The translations under genes and the position numbers were made by a program. Of a stretch of DNA of 64,000 nt, positions 15,228-23,556 are shown one piece after another; position 1 is the first letter of the stretch, and each line of letters begins with the position of its first letter. The notes beneath the pieces are model-generated. The model did no database searches, was not told where the DNA came from, and saw only the letters and a list, made by a program, of their open reading frames with translations. Origin of the DNA: Kineococcus rhizosphaerae (GTDB lineage: Bacteria > Actinomycetota > Actinomycetes > Actinomycetales > Kineococcaceae); NCBI RefSeq assembly GCF_003002055.1, contig NZ_PVZF01000009.1:124001-188000 (forward strand), in the 5' to 3' direction.

Positions 15228-16412
15228 GTGGAGATCGACGTGCGGACCGCGGGGACCGCGGCGCCGACCCCGGTCCGGTCCCCCGGACCGACGGCGACGG
15301 CCGACCAGCGCCCCCCGCGCACCGCGCTGGTCGTGGCCGACGACCCCCGTCACGGCCTCAACCGCTACGCGGGGGTCCTGGACGCGGCGCTGCGGGCCGC
15401 CGGCACCGGGACGTCCACCGAGGTCGTCCGCCGCGGATCGGTCGCGAGCGCGGTGCGCGCGGCGCGGCGGGCACGACGGGCCGACGTGGTGCACCTGCAG
15501 TTCACCGACCGGTACTTCGGGTCGGCCGTCCGTCAGTTGCCGGTCGTGCTCACCCTGCGGCTGGCCCTGCTCGGCCGTCCCGTGGTGGTGACCGCCCACG
15601 ACTTCCACACCCCGCGCCGCGAGGTGCTCGCCGCGCGTCCGCGCTCGGGCCGCGCCCGGCTGCGCGCCGCCGCGGCCGACGCCACCGCCCGCGCGCTGCT
15701 GGGGTCGGCCTCCCTCGTCCTGACCTGCACCGCAGCCGAGCAGGACAAGTGCGCGTGGACGCGGCCGCGACGCAGCGCCGTCGTGCCGCACTACGTGGAG
15801 GACGTGGCGCGCGAGCGGGTCGACGACGAGCGCACCGACGACGCGACGATCGTCGTGGCGGGTTTCATCCACCGCCGCAAGGCCCAGCACCTCGCCGTCG
15901 AGGCGCTGGCCCACCTGCCCGGTTTCCGCCTCGTCCTGGCCGGCAGCGCCGACGGGCGGGCCCGGCAGTACCTGCACGACGTCCTGCGCACCGCCGCCGA
16001 GCTCGGGGTCGAGGACCGGGTGAGCGTGACCGGGTACCTGGACGACGACAGCATGCTGCGCGTCCTGCGCCGCGCCCGGGTGGCCCTGGCCCCCTACGAG
16101 AGGATCGCCGCGTCCGGTTCCATCGCGACCGTGGCCGCGGTGGGCGTGCCGCTGGTGGTGCGCGCCGGCGACGCCGTCGGCGACCTCGTCGAGGCCTGCC
16201 CGTCGGCGGTGCGCACCTTCGCCGGCGACGACCCGCGCGCCGTCGCGGCCGCCGTCCTGGCCACCACCGCCGAACCCCTGGCGCAGCAGCGTGCGGAACT
16301 GTCGCGCTACTCCGCGCAGCGCGGCACCGACGTGACCGCCCGACGGCACGTCGACCTCTACCGCACGCTCTCGTCCCCCCGCCGCGCACGACCTCTGGAG
16401 AACCGACGGTGA
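15228..16412 (+). CDS. glycosyltransferase family 4 protein
   Basis: A 394-residue GT4-like enzyme. The N-terminal domain contains DDPRHGLNRYAGVLDAAL, VVHLQFTDRYFG and VVVTAHDFHTPRRE; the C-terminal domain has VVAGFIHRRKAQHLAVEAL and APYERIAASGSIATVAAVGVPLVV, a donor-site segment. The GTG start follows GGAGGGA at 10 bases. The stop overlaps the GTG of the downstream PPT by four bases, so the two are coupled. A TAGCCT hexamer at 15151-15156 may be its -10 box. Sugar specificity cannot be read from the sequence. Confidence 0.85.
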   Translation: MEIDVRTAGTAAPTPVRSPGPTATADQRPPRTALVVADDPRHGLNRYAGVLDAALRAAGTGTSTEVVRRGSVASAVRAARRARRADVVHLQFTDRYFGSAVRQLPVVLTLRLALLGRPVVVTAHDFHTPRREVLAARPRSGRARLRAAAADATARALLGSASLVLTCTAAEQDKCAWTRPRRSAVVPHYVEDVARERVDDERTDDATIVVAGFIHRRKAQHLAVEALAHLPGFRLVLAGSADGRARQYLHDVLRTAAELGVEDRVSVTGYLDDDSMLRVLRRARVALAPYERIAASGSIATVAAVGVPLVVRAGDAVGDLVEACPSAVRTFAGDDPRAVAAAVLATTAEPLAQQRAELSRYSAQRGTDVTARRHVDLYRTLSSPRRARPLENRR

Positions 16413-17572
16413 CGACACCGGGAACGACCGTCTGCGGGTTCTTCGGACACCACAACCTCGGCGACGAGGCCATCCTCGCCGGGTTGTGCGACGCCCTGGA
16501 CGCGGCGCGGCCGGGTGAGCGGACGCTGGCCCTGACCGCCGACCCGCGGGGGACCCGCCGGGACTTCGGCATCGACACCGCCTACTTCCGTCCCGCCGCC
16601 CCGCGCAGCTCCCGGCTGCCCAGCGCACGGCCCGCGGCGGAGGGTCTGCGCCTCGTCGAGACCCTGCGGTCGCGGGACGGTTTCCTCCTCGGCGGGGGCG
16701 ACCTCCTGCGGGACTCCCCCACCCAGGAGGTCGTGGGCCGGTGGCTGAAACCCCTGCGCTGGGCCCAGCGGCTGGGGCGCCGGACGGCCGTCGTGGGCGT
16801 CAGCGTCGGCGACCTGTGGAAGAGGAGTTCCGAGGACGCGCTGCGCCGGGCGCTGGACGGGACGAGCTTCGTCGTCACCCGGGACGTGCCCTCCACGGAG
16901 CGGCTGCGGGCGCTCGACCTGCAGGTGCCGGTCGAGACCGCGCCCGACCTGGCGCTGCGCGTCTTCACCCCCGACGACGGCGGTTCCCTCGCCGACCCGG
17001 CGGCCCCGAGGGTCCTGGTCTCGGTGCGCGGTCTGGCCGACCGGGGCGACGCGGCGGCGAGCGCCGCGCACGAGCACGCCCTGCGGACGCTGGCCGAGGT
17101 GCTCGACGGCCTCGTCGACGACGGCGCCCGGGTGGAGCTCGTGCCCTTCCGCAGCCTGCCCGGGCAGTTCCAGCCCGTGGACGACGACTACGTCGCCTCG
17201 CTGGAACTGGCGCACCGGGCCCGCAACGGCCACCGGTTCACGGTGCACCGCGACGTGCCCACGGTGGACGCCCTGCGGGACCTGCTGCGGGGGGCCCGCC
17301 TGGTGGTCGGCATGCGCCTGCACAGCGTCATCATGGCCGTCGGCCTCCAGATCCCCGTCCTGGCGATCTCCTACGACCGCAAGGTGCGGAACTTCTGCCA
17401 CGAGGTCGGGCTGTCGGAGGCGTGCTGGGACTCGGCCGACGTCGAGGCGTCCGTCCTGGGGCGGGCCGCCCGGGCGGCCCTGGCCGGGCCGGTGCGCACG
17501 ACGACCGCGGCCGCGGCGTCCTACCGGGCCCGCTCCGAACTGGTCGTGGACAGGCTCCGCGCCTGGGGCTGA
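16409..17572 (+). CDS. polysaccharide pyruvyl transferase family protein, CsaB-like
   Basis: A 387-residue PF04230 member and a distinct branch from the one at 3839. It has GFFGHHNLGDEAILAGL at the N-terminus, GFLLGGGDLLRD in the middle and ARLVVGMRLHSVIMA followed by PVLAISYDRKVRNF near the C-terminus. This pattern is like CsaB, which pyruvylates cell-wall or EPS sugars using phosphoenolpyruvate. It overlaps the upstream GT4 gene by four bases. Its last 52 bases overlap the end of the convergent GT at 17521. Cytoplasmic action on lipid-linked repeats is inferred. Confidence 0.88.
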   Translation: MTTPGTTVCGFFGHHNLGDEAILAGLCDALDAARPGERTLALTADPRGTRRDFGIDTAYFRPAAPRSSRLPSARPAAEGLRLVETLRSRDGFLLGGGDLLRDSPTQEVVGRWLKPLRWAQRLGRRTAVVGVSVGDLWKRSSEDALRRALDGTSFVVTRDVPSTERLRALDLQVPVETAPDLALRVFTPDDGGSLADPAAPRVLVSVRGLADRGDAAASAAHEHALRTLAEVLDGLVDDGARVELVPFRSLPGQFQPVDDDYVASLELAHRARNGHRFTVHRDVPTVDALRDLLRGARLVVGMRLHSVIMAVGLQIPVLAISYDRKVRNFCHEVGLSEACWDSADVEASVLGRAARAALAGPVRTTTAAAASYRARSELVVDRLRAWG

Positions 17573-18621
17573 GCCCGGCGGCGGGCCAGGAGCCCGGTCG
17601 CGAAGTCCGCGTGGTCGCGCGCGACGGTCTCCCACCGGTGGCGGGTCAGGTCCGGCCCGCCCCGCCGGGGCCTGGCCTCCAGCGCGGCGTGCAGCACCTC
17701 GGGGGTCAGCGGACCCTCGAACGTCCGCAGCCACCCGGGACCGACCTCGGCGCCCAGTTCCTCGAAGACGGCGGTGCGCCGGGCCAGGACGGGCCGGCCG
17801 GCCGACAGGCACAGCAGCACCGACCCGGAGTTGAAGACGGAGCGGAACGGCAGGACCGTCAGGTCCGCGGCGGCCAGGACGTCGTCCACCCCCTCCTGGG
17901 GCAGTTCCTGCAGCAGCAGCGTGACGCGGTGGTCGGCGAGCTCGGACAGGGTGCGGCGCAGGCCGGGGTCGTCGCAGCCTCCCGCCACGACCAGCCGCAG
18001 GGACGGGTCCGGGGAGGCGACGACGGCCGCGACGAGGTCCTCGACCCCCTTGTAGGGCTTGATGCGCCCGACGGCCGCGAGCACCGCGTGCCCGGCGTCC
18101 AGGCCCAGGCGTGCTCGCGCGGCCGCCCGGTCGGGACGTCCGAGCACCGGCTCGTAGGTGCCGTGGGCGACGACGCGGTGGGGTGCGCGGGCGAGGACGG
18201 GGAAGGCGTCCTCGACCTGGGCGACCCCGGTGGCGGACAGCGAGATCCACCCGTCCACCAGGCGCGGGAACGTCTGCCAGAGGAGGCGCTGCAGCAGCGG
18301 GCGGGACCCGTCGTGGGCGCGCAGGTTGTGCAGCGTCCACACGACCGGCACGTGGGCGCGGCGGGCCCGCAGGACGTGCACGTACGTCCTGGCCAGCCGT
18401 TTGAGGGCGTACCCGGTGCGCGGTGAGTGCAGGGGCATCTCGGGCCAGTGGACGTGGACCACCGACCGGTCGTCGAACGGCCGGGTGCCCAGGTGCACCA
18501 CGTCGTGCCCCTGCTCGCGCAGGGCCCCCACCAGCAGCGACAGGTACGGGTTCACCATGGGCCGGTCCGGGCTGGGCTGCAGGTGGATCGTCAGGGGGCG
18601 GGCCCCGTCGGGGGTGGTCAC
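17521..18621 (-). CDS. glycosyltransferase, GT4-like
   Basis: A 366-residue protein with HVHWPEMPLHSPRTGYA, VPVVWTLHNLRAHDG and AAVGRIKPYKGVEDLV, a standard GT-B glycosyltransferase layout, and a donor-site segment FRSVFNSGSVLLCLSAGRPVLA. The GTG start has GGAG nine bases upstream and lies 5 bases after the stop of the O-antigen-ligase-like gene, so both belong to one minus-strand operon (Wzz, Wzy, GT). The C-terminus overlaps the convergent PPT gene by 52 bases. The sugar it transfers is unknown. Confidence 0.85.
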   Translation of the reverse strand: MTTPDGARPLTIHLQPSPDRPMVNPYLSLLVGALREQGHDVVHLGTRPFDDRSVVHVHWPEMPLHSPRTGYALKRLARTYVHVLRARRAHVPVVWTLHNLRAHDGSRPLLQRLLWQTFPRLVDGWISLSATGVAQVEDAFPVLARAPHRVVAHGTYEPVLGRPDRAAARARLGLDAGHAVLAAVGRIKPYKGVEDLVAAVVASPDPSLRLVVAGGCDDPGLRRTLSELADHRVTLLLQELPQEGVDDVLAAADLTVLPFRSVFNSGSVLLCLSAGRPVLARRTAVFEELGAEVGPGWLRTFEGPLTPEVLHAALEARPRRGGPDLTRHRWETVARDHADFATGLLARRRAQPQARSLSTTSSERAR

Positions 18622-18626
18622 GGGTG

Positions 18627-19988
18627 TCAGCTCCGGGCGGGGGGTCGCGGGGGGACGGCGCGCGCACCGGCCCGCGAGGCGAGCAGGCCGAGCACGACGG
18701 TGAACACGAGCGTGGGCTGCGGGAACGAGGTCAGGTCGCTGGTGAAGGCGCCCATGAGCACGACCCCGAGGACGGCCAGCAGGGAGCGGTTGAGGCTGCG
18801 GTCGGCCGCGTCGGCGGCCAGCACGCTGCGGTCCCAGGCGACGGCGCCGGCGACGAGGAACAGCAGGGCGAGGACGACGACGCCGACGGCGCCCCCGCCG
18901 ATGAGCGTGCCGAGCCAGGTGTTGTCCAGGTACACCCCGCCGGTCTCGGGCCGGTAGACCCCGGAGCCGAGGCCGAGGACGGGGTGCTCGCGGAACAGCT
19001 GCTCGACGAGGACGTAGTCGTCGAGGCGGCCGGTGACGCTGTTGTCCTGGCCGGCCTCGCTGAAGATCAGCTGCAGGGACCCGGCCAGGGCCGGGGCGAG
19101 CACGAACAGCAGCAGGACCCCGGCCCCGGCGGCGACGAGCGCCCCCACCTTCTGGGCCGCCGGCCAGATCGAGACGGCCACGACGGCCGCGATGGCCAGG
19201 CCGAGGATCGCGGTGCGCGAGACGGCCAGCGGCACACCGGCCACGAGGACCAGGCTGGCCAGCCCGGACGCGCGGCGGCGGGCGGCGGTCGCTCCGTGGC
19301 GGGCCAGGTGCAGGGCCAGCGGCAACGCCGCCGTGGTGGCCAGGGAGAACTCCAGGGGGTGCTCGCCGGTCCCCCGGGCGCGCAGGAACTCCAGCCTGCT
19401 CACCGCCCGCAGCGTGGGGGTGTTCTCGACCAGGGGCGTCGAGCGGACCAGGGAGGCCCAGTCGAGGACCCCGGCCCACGACAGCGCGCCCACGACGACC
19501 GAGAAGGTCGCCCCCACGACGATCCAGCCGACGATCCGGTCGACGTCGCTGCGCTCGCGCACGAGCATCCACGTGTAGAAGGTGACTCCGGTGATCCCCA
19601 GCGCGCCGACCAGGGAGCGCAGGGCACCGGCGCTCTGGGCGGCGTCCAGCGGCTGCGAGAGCGCGACGCCGTAGCTCCAGACGGCGGCGGCGAGGTAGAG
19701 CACGACGGCTCCGCCGACCAGGGACCAGCGCGGCTCCCCGTCGTCGCTGCGACGGCGGCGCGAGCCCACGAAGGTCAGCGCGGCCAGGGCGAGGCACACG
19801 AGGGAGAACAGGCGCGCGGGGGTGCCGTTGGAGTTCAGCGGCCCCGGGACGACGAAGTTGCCGGGGAAGAGGAAGGCGCACACGACGACGGCGACCGGCA
19901 GCCAGGCCACGGGCACCGGTCGCGGGCGGTGCGGGGTGTGCCGGGTGGGGTCGGCGACGGTCCGGGCGAGGGCGGTGAACAGGCTCAC
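18627..19988 (-). CDS. O-antigen ligase/Wzy-like polymerase
   Basis: A 453-residue polytopic membrane protein with about 11-12 hydrophobic segments and one long periplasm-facing loop typical of PF04932 (O-antigen ligase and Wzy polymerases). The loop includes TPLVENTPTLRAVSRLEFLRARGTGEHP and the later GLGSGVYRPETGGVYLDNTWLGTLI, which resembles the H/NxxxxxxxxxxG region of the family. It would polymerise EPS repeats at the outer face of the membrane. The GTG is the second gene after the Wzz-like gene, with stop and start 8 bases apart. A paralogue is at 52394. Confidence 0.82.
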   Translation of the reverse strand: MSLFTALARTVADPTRHTPHRPRPVPVAWLPVAVVVCAFLFPGNFVVPGPLNSNGTPARLFSLVCLALAALTFVGSRRRRSDDGEPRWSLVGGAVVLYLAAAVWSYGVALSQPLDAAQSAGALRSLVGALGITGVTFYTWMLVRERSDVDRIVGWIVVGATFSVVVGALSWAGVLDWASLVRSTPLVENTPTLRAVSRLEFLRARGTGEHPLEFSLATTAALPLALHLARHGATAARRRASGLASLVLVAGVPLAVSRTAILGLAIAAVVAVSIWPAAQKVGALVAAGAGVLLLFVLAPALAGSLQLIFSEAGQDNSVTGRLDDYVLVEQLFREHPVLGLGSGVYRPETGGVYLDNTWLGTLIGGGAVGVVVLALLFLVAGAVAWDRSVLAADAADRSLNRSLLAVLGVVLMGAFTSDLTSFPQPTLVFTVVLGLLASRAGARAVPPRPPARS

Positions 19989-19995
19989 GCCGTGC

Positions 19996-20820
19996 TCACG
20001 GGCGACGTGCGGTGGAACCGCCGGCGTGCTCGTGGTCGCGCTGCGCGCGCTGGTCGTCGGCGGCGCGCACGTCGAGGTCGCGGGCCGGGGTGGCCTGCGG
20101 CAGCGGGCCCGAGCCGGCCCCGGCCGGCGCGCCCGGCTGCGCCGCGGCGCCGCGGCGCCGGGCGCGGCGCGAGGACAGGCCGCGGGCGAGGGCGGAGAGG
20201 ATCGCGTCCAGGGCCACGACGAGCACGACCCCGGCGGCCAGCCCCCCGAGCCCGATGGCGCCGACGGCGCGGGCGCGGTCGGGGTAGGTCTCCACCGGAC
20301 CGTCGGTCGGGGTCGACTGGATGATGACGAACAGCCCGTTGTCGGGGGCCTGGACCGCGTGCTGGACGTCCAGCAGCTGCCGGGCGCCGGCCTGCAGGGC
20401 GGCGGCGATGACGGCGGCCCCCTGGTCGGGGGTGTCGGTGGCGGCGCTCACCGTGAAGTAGGTGCGGTTGCCCGTGGTGCCCGAGGCGTCGGCGGCGGAG
20501 AACCGGGCCCCGGGGAACGGGGTCATGAACCCGGCCTGGACGGTGTCGGTGTTCAGCGACGCCGAGACGGTGGCCGCGAGCGTGCTGGCCCCCCCGGACA
20601 GGGCGAACGGGTTCCGGGTGCCGGGCTCGGTGCCGGGCACGTTCTCCGGCAGCGGCGTCGAGAGCGCGACGCTGGGGGTGACGAGGAAGGTCGCGGAGGT
20701 CTGGTACTGCGGTGCGGCCTGGTTCCAGGCGCCCCGGGCGAAGTAGGCGACCAGGGCCAGGACCACCACGGTGAGGTACCAGCGGTGCAGCAACGTCCTG
20801 GTCAGCGATCCGATCGTCAC
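19996..20820 (-). CDS. Wzz-like polysaccharide chain-length/export protein
   Basis: A 274-residue protein with a short cytoplasmic start, a transmembrane helix (WYLTVVVLALVAYFARGAW), an outside domain with YQTSATFLVTPS and a second helix near 195-220 (AVGAIGLGGLAAGVVLVV), followed by a basic tail. This is the two-helix layout of Wzz/capsular chain-length proteins. There is no attached tyrosine kinase domain. The GTG start has GAGGAGA five bases upstream; the longer frame upstream is not needed. First gene of the Wzz-Wzy-GT operon and divergent from the beta-helix lipoprotein gene at 21061. Confidence 0.82.
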   Translation of the reverse strand: MTIGSLTRTLLHRWYLTVVVLALVAYFARGAWNQAAPQYQTSATFLVTPSVALSTPLPENVPGTEPGTRNPFALSGGASTLAATVSASLNTDTVQAGFMTPFPGARFSAADASGTTGNRTYFTVSAATDTPDQGAAVIAAALQAGARQLLDVQHAVQAPDNGLFVIIQSTPTDGPVETYPDRARAVGAIGLGGLAAGVVLVVALDAILSALARGLSSRRARRRGAAAQPGAPAGAGSGPLPQATPARDLDVRAADDQRAQRDHEHAGGSTARRP

Positions 20821-21060
20821 TGCAGTCTCCTCGGCCTCGAACGCGATCCGGTCGGAGGTGGCCCGTGCGGGCACCACCCTTCTTCCCCCCGCTGGACGCG
20901 GAGAGCATTGCACAATCAGCAGTGCGTAGCGAACACCCGGATCCACTAGGCCGTTCGTGGACGCCTACGATGACCGGGAGCCAGCCGCGGGCTGACTCCG
21001 ACCGCCCGGCCAGCGGTGTCCTCGACGACGAGCACGCCGGACGCACATCGAGAGGTGACC

Positions 21061-22008
21061 GTGCCCGCGCTCCGCCCGTCCCCGCCACGCCCCCTGCCCG
21101 CTCCTCCCCCCGCCCCCTCACCCGCTCCCCTGCCGGCGTTCCTCCTGGCCGCCGTGCTGGTGCTGCTCGCCGGGTGCACCGGCGGCGCCGACGAGCCGGC
21201 CGACCCCCACGCCGACCAGCGGGCGCGGCTGGCCCGGCAGGCCCGGGCGCTGGGCATCCCCCTCGGCTTCCCCGGCCCGGACACCACCGGGGTGCCGCTG
21301 GGCACGGTGCTGCAGGAGTCCGGCTCGCTGTCGGCGACCCGGGACGGCCAGGTCGTCGAGAACCTCGACGTGGACGGCTGCCTGTCGATCAAGGCCGACG
21401 ACGTCGTCGTGCGCAACGTGCGCATCCGCTGCAGCGGCAAGGAACGGGCCATCACCATCGAGGGGGCCCGCACGGGGATCGTCGTGGAGGACTCCGAGAT
21501 CGACGGCGGGGGCTCCACGCAGGTCGCGATCGGCTGGGGCGGGTACACGCTGCGCCGGGTGGACGTCCACGGGGTGAACGACGGGCCCCGCCTGGGCAGC
21601 GCGACGACCGTGGAGGACTGCTGGATCCACGACATGGTCCGCAAGGACGGTTTCCACTCCGACGCCCTGCAGTCCAACGGGGGCAAGGGCATCGTCGTGC
21701 GCCACAACACCCTCACGCCCAAGCAGACGTCCACCGGCGACGTGCTGAACTCCGCGATCCAGCTCGGCGCGGAGAACGACGGCGGCACGCTGTCGGACGT
21801 GACCGTCGAGGACAACTACCTCGACGACGGGAACTACAGCGTCAACGTCCGCGACGACGACGGAGTCTCCGGCATCGTGCTGCGCGACAACGTTTTCGGC
21901 ACGTCCGCCCGGTACGGCCCGGTCATCGCGCCCCGGGGCAAGGTGGAGGTCGACGCGTCCAACACCACGCGCGGCACGACCACCGGGGTTAAGACCGTCG
22001 AACCGTGA
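21061..22008 (+). CDS. lipoprotein with right-handed beta-helix repeats
   Basis: A 315-residue exported lipoprotein. The N-terminus is Pro-rich, then AFLLAAVLVLLAGC gives a lipobox with the Cys at about residue 38. The rest shows repeated turns such as VVVRNVRIRCS, GIVVEDSEIDGG, YTLRRVDVHG, TVEDCWIHDM and VTVEDNYLDDG, the pattern of right-handed parallel beta-helix (pectate-lyase-like) proteins. It is a paralogue of the protein at 23557. Such proteins often bind or cleave polysaccharides, but no lyase catalytic residues can be confirmed. The GTG at 21061 follows GAGAGG. Confidence 0.82.
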   Translation: MPALRPSPPRPLPAPPPAPSPAPLPAFLLAAVLVLLAGCTGGADEPADPHADQRARLARQARALGIPLGFPGPDTTGVPLGTVLQESGSLSATRDGQVVENLDVDGCLSIKADDVVVRNVRIRCSGKERAITIEGARTGIVVEDSEIDGGGSTQVAIGWGGYTLRRVDVHGVNDGPRLGSATTVEDCWIHDMVRKDGFHSDALQSNGGKGIVVRHNTLTPKQTSTGDVLNSAIQLGAENDGGTLSDVTVEDNYLDDGNYSVNVRDDDGVSGIVLRDNVFGTSARYGPVIAPRGKVEVDASNTTRGTTTGVKTVEP

Positions 22009-22042
22009 GCTCGCGTTCTACCTACAGCGCGTGACCGGCTGC

Positions 22043-22048
22043 TACGGT
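22043..22048 (+). promoter_or_regulatory. -10 box of a leaderless promoter for the GT2 gene
   Basis: TACGGT lies 6 bases before the GTG at 22055 and there is no ribosome binding site, as at other leaderless genes in this window. Confidence 0.45.
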
Positions 22049-22054
22049 GCGCGC

Positions 22055-22909
22055 GTGACCAGCGCCTCCCCTCCCGCGTTCACGGGCAGCGTTGTCATCC
22101 CGGCGCACGACGAGGGCCCGGTGATCGACCGGTGCCTGCGGCTGCTCGACGTCTCCCGCGGCGACCTCGAGGTCGTCGTCGTGGCCAACGCCTGCACCGA
22201 CGACACCGCCGAGCGGGCGCGGGCGCACGGGGTCGTGGTCGTCGAGACCGCCACCCCCGGCAAGGCCCACGCCCTCGACCTCGGCGACGAGCGCGCGACG
22301 GCGTTCCCGCGCGCGTACGTCGACGCCGACGTCAGCCTCGCCGGCGACGACCTGCGGCGCGTGCTGGACGTCCTGCGGGCCGGGCCCGCGCAGGCCGCCG
22401 CCCCGGCGCTGCACGTGGACACCTCGCGGTCCTCCTGGCCCGTGCGGGCCTACTACGCGGTGTGGACCGCCCTGCCCTACGTCACGGACGACCTCGTCGG
22501 CTCCGGCGTCTACGCCCTGTCCCGCCGGGGCCGGGAACGCTTCGGGCGCTTCCCCGCGGCCACGGGCGACGACACCTTCGTGCGCTCGCTCTTCCGGCCC
22601 GGTGAGCGGGTCAGCGTGCCCGGCACCCGCTTCACGGTCCACCCCCCGCGCACCCTCGCGGCCCTGCTGGCGATCAAGACCCGCGCCCGGTTCAGCGTCG
22701 CCGAGCACGCCGCCGCGACCGGGTCGGGCAGCGCCGCGCCCGCCTCGGCCGGTCGACGCCTGCTCGCCCGCCCCGACCTGTGGCCCGCCGTCCCCGTCTA
22801 CGCCGCGGTCGGGCTGGTGACGCGGCTGCGCGCCCGGCACCGGCTCGCCTCCGGTGCCGACGTGGCCTGGGACCGCGACACCACGTCGCGCGTCCCGGCC
22901 GCCCGCTGA
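22055..22909 (+). CDS. glycosyltransferase family 2 protein
   Basis: A 284-residue GT-A enzyme: SVVIPAHDEGPVIDRCLRLL at the start, VVVVANACTDDTAERA, PGKAHALDLG and YVDADVSLAGDDL with the DXD-type metal motif. LVGSGVYALSRRGRERFG and GDDTFVRSLF follow, as in GT2 proteins that act on lipid-linked or mycofactocin-like sugars; I would not go beyond GT2. The GTG at 22055 was chosen because of the -10-like TACGGT 6 bases upstream. The next gene (acyltransferase) starts 21 bases after its stop. Confidence 0.85.
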   Translation: MTSASPPAFTGSVVIPAHDEGPVIDRCLRLLDVSRGDLEVVVVANACTDDTAERARAHGVVVVETATPGKAHALDLGDERATAFPRAYVDADVSLAGDDLRRVLDVLRAGPAQAAAPALHVDTSRSSWPVRAYYAVWTALPYVTDDLVGSGVYALSRRGRERFGRFPAATGDDTFVRSLFRPGERVSVPGTRFTVHPPRTLAALLAIKTRARFSVAEHAAATGSGSAAPASAGRRLLARPDLWPAVPVYAAVGLVTRLRARHRLASGADVAWDRDTTSRVPAAR

Positions 22910-22930
22910 AGACCGACCCGAGGAGTCACG

Positions 22931-23431
22931 GTGCCCCCTTCGCTCAACAGGTTCCGCGCCGTGCGCAAGGTGCTGGTCGACGCCCGGCGGCTGGTCTACA
23001 CGCGGGTGTGGGGCATGGACATCCACCCCACCGCGACCTTCAGCCTCTCGGCCCGGTTCGACAAGACGTACCCGCAGGGCGTCCACGTGGGCGAACGCAG
23101 CTACGTGGCCCTGGAGGCCATCGTCCTGGCGCACGACATGACGCGCGCCAAGAAGACCCACACCCGCATCGGCCGGCACTGCTTCATCGGGGCCGGGGCC
23201 ATCGTCCTGCCCGGCGTCACGATCGGTGACGGGTCGATCGTCGCGGCGGGGGCCGTGGTGACCAAGGACGTGCCCCCGGCCTCCATCGTGGCCGGTTCGC
23301 CCGCCGTCGTGATCCGCTCCGGCATCACGGTCGGCCCCTACGGGCGGCTCCGATCGGAGCAACGGGCCCCCGCCCCGGAACACCCGGTGACGATCACGCC
23401 CCCGATGGTGCAGAGCACGCACGAAGGGTGA
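22931..23431 (+). CDS. left-handed beta-helix acyltransferase
   Basis: A 166-residue hexapeptide-repeat acyltransferase. [39 protein letters not shown] is the classic repeat block of the WcaF/LacA/NodL group, and HDMTRAK carries the usual catalytic His. It would acetylate or otherwise acylate an EPS sugar. The GTG follows GAGGAG. It sits directly behind a GT2 gene, which is common for decorating enzymes. The donor (probably acetyl-CoA) is inferred from the family. Confidence 0.88.
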   Translation: MPPSLNRFRAVRKVLVDARRLVYTRVWGMDIHPTATFSLSARFDKTYPQGVHVGERSYVALEAIVLAHDMTRAKKTHTRIGRHCFIGAGAIVLPGVTIGDGSIVAAGAVVTKDVPPASIVAGSPAVVIRSGITVGPYGRLRSEQRAPAPEHPVTITPPMVQSTHEG

Positions 23432-23556
23432 CGAAACGCGATCCGCCGTCCCCCTGACGCCTCACCCGCGCAGAGGATGGCGGTGACGGGGTCCGCGACC
23501 CGATGCCTTGAGGGACACCACGTTCTTCGAGACAGCACCCCCGCGGAGGCACCACC

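Noticed and set aside
13940-16408. Long plus-strand frame running into the PPT gene at 16409
   Set aside because: The upstream part crosses the flippase, GT and GT4 genes in the wrong frames and has no recognisable domain; the PPT begins at the coupled GTG.
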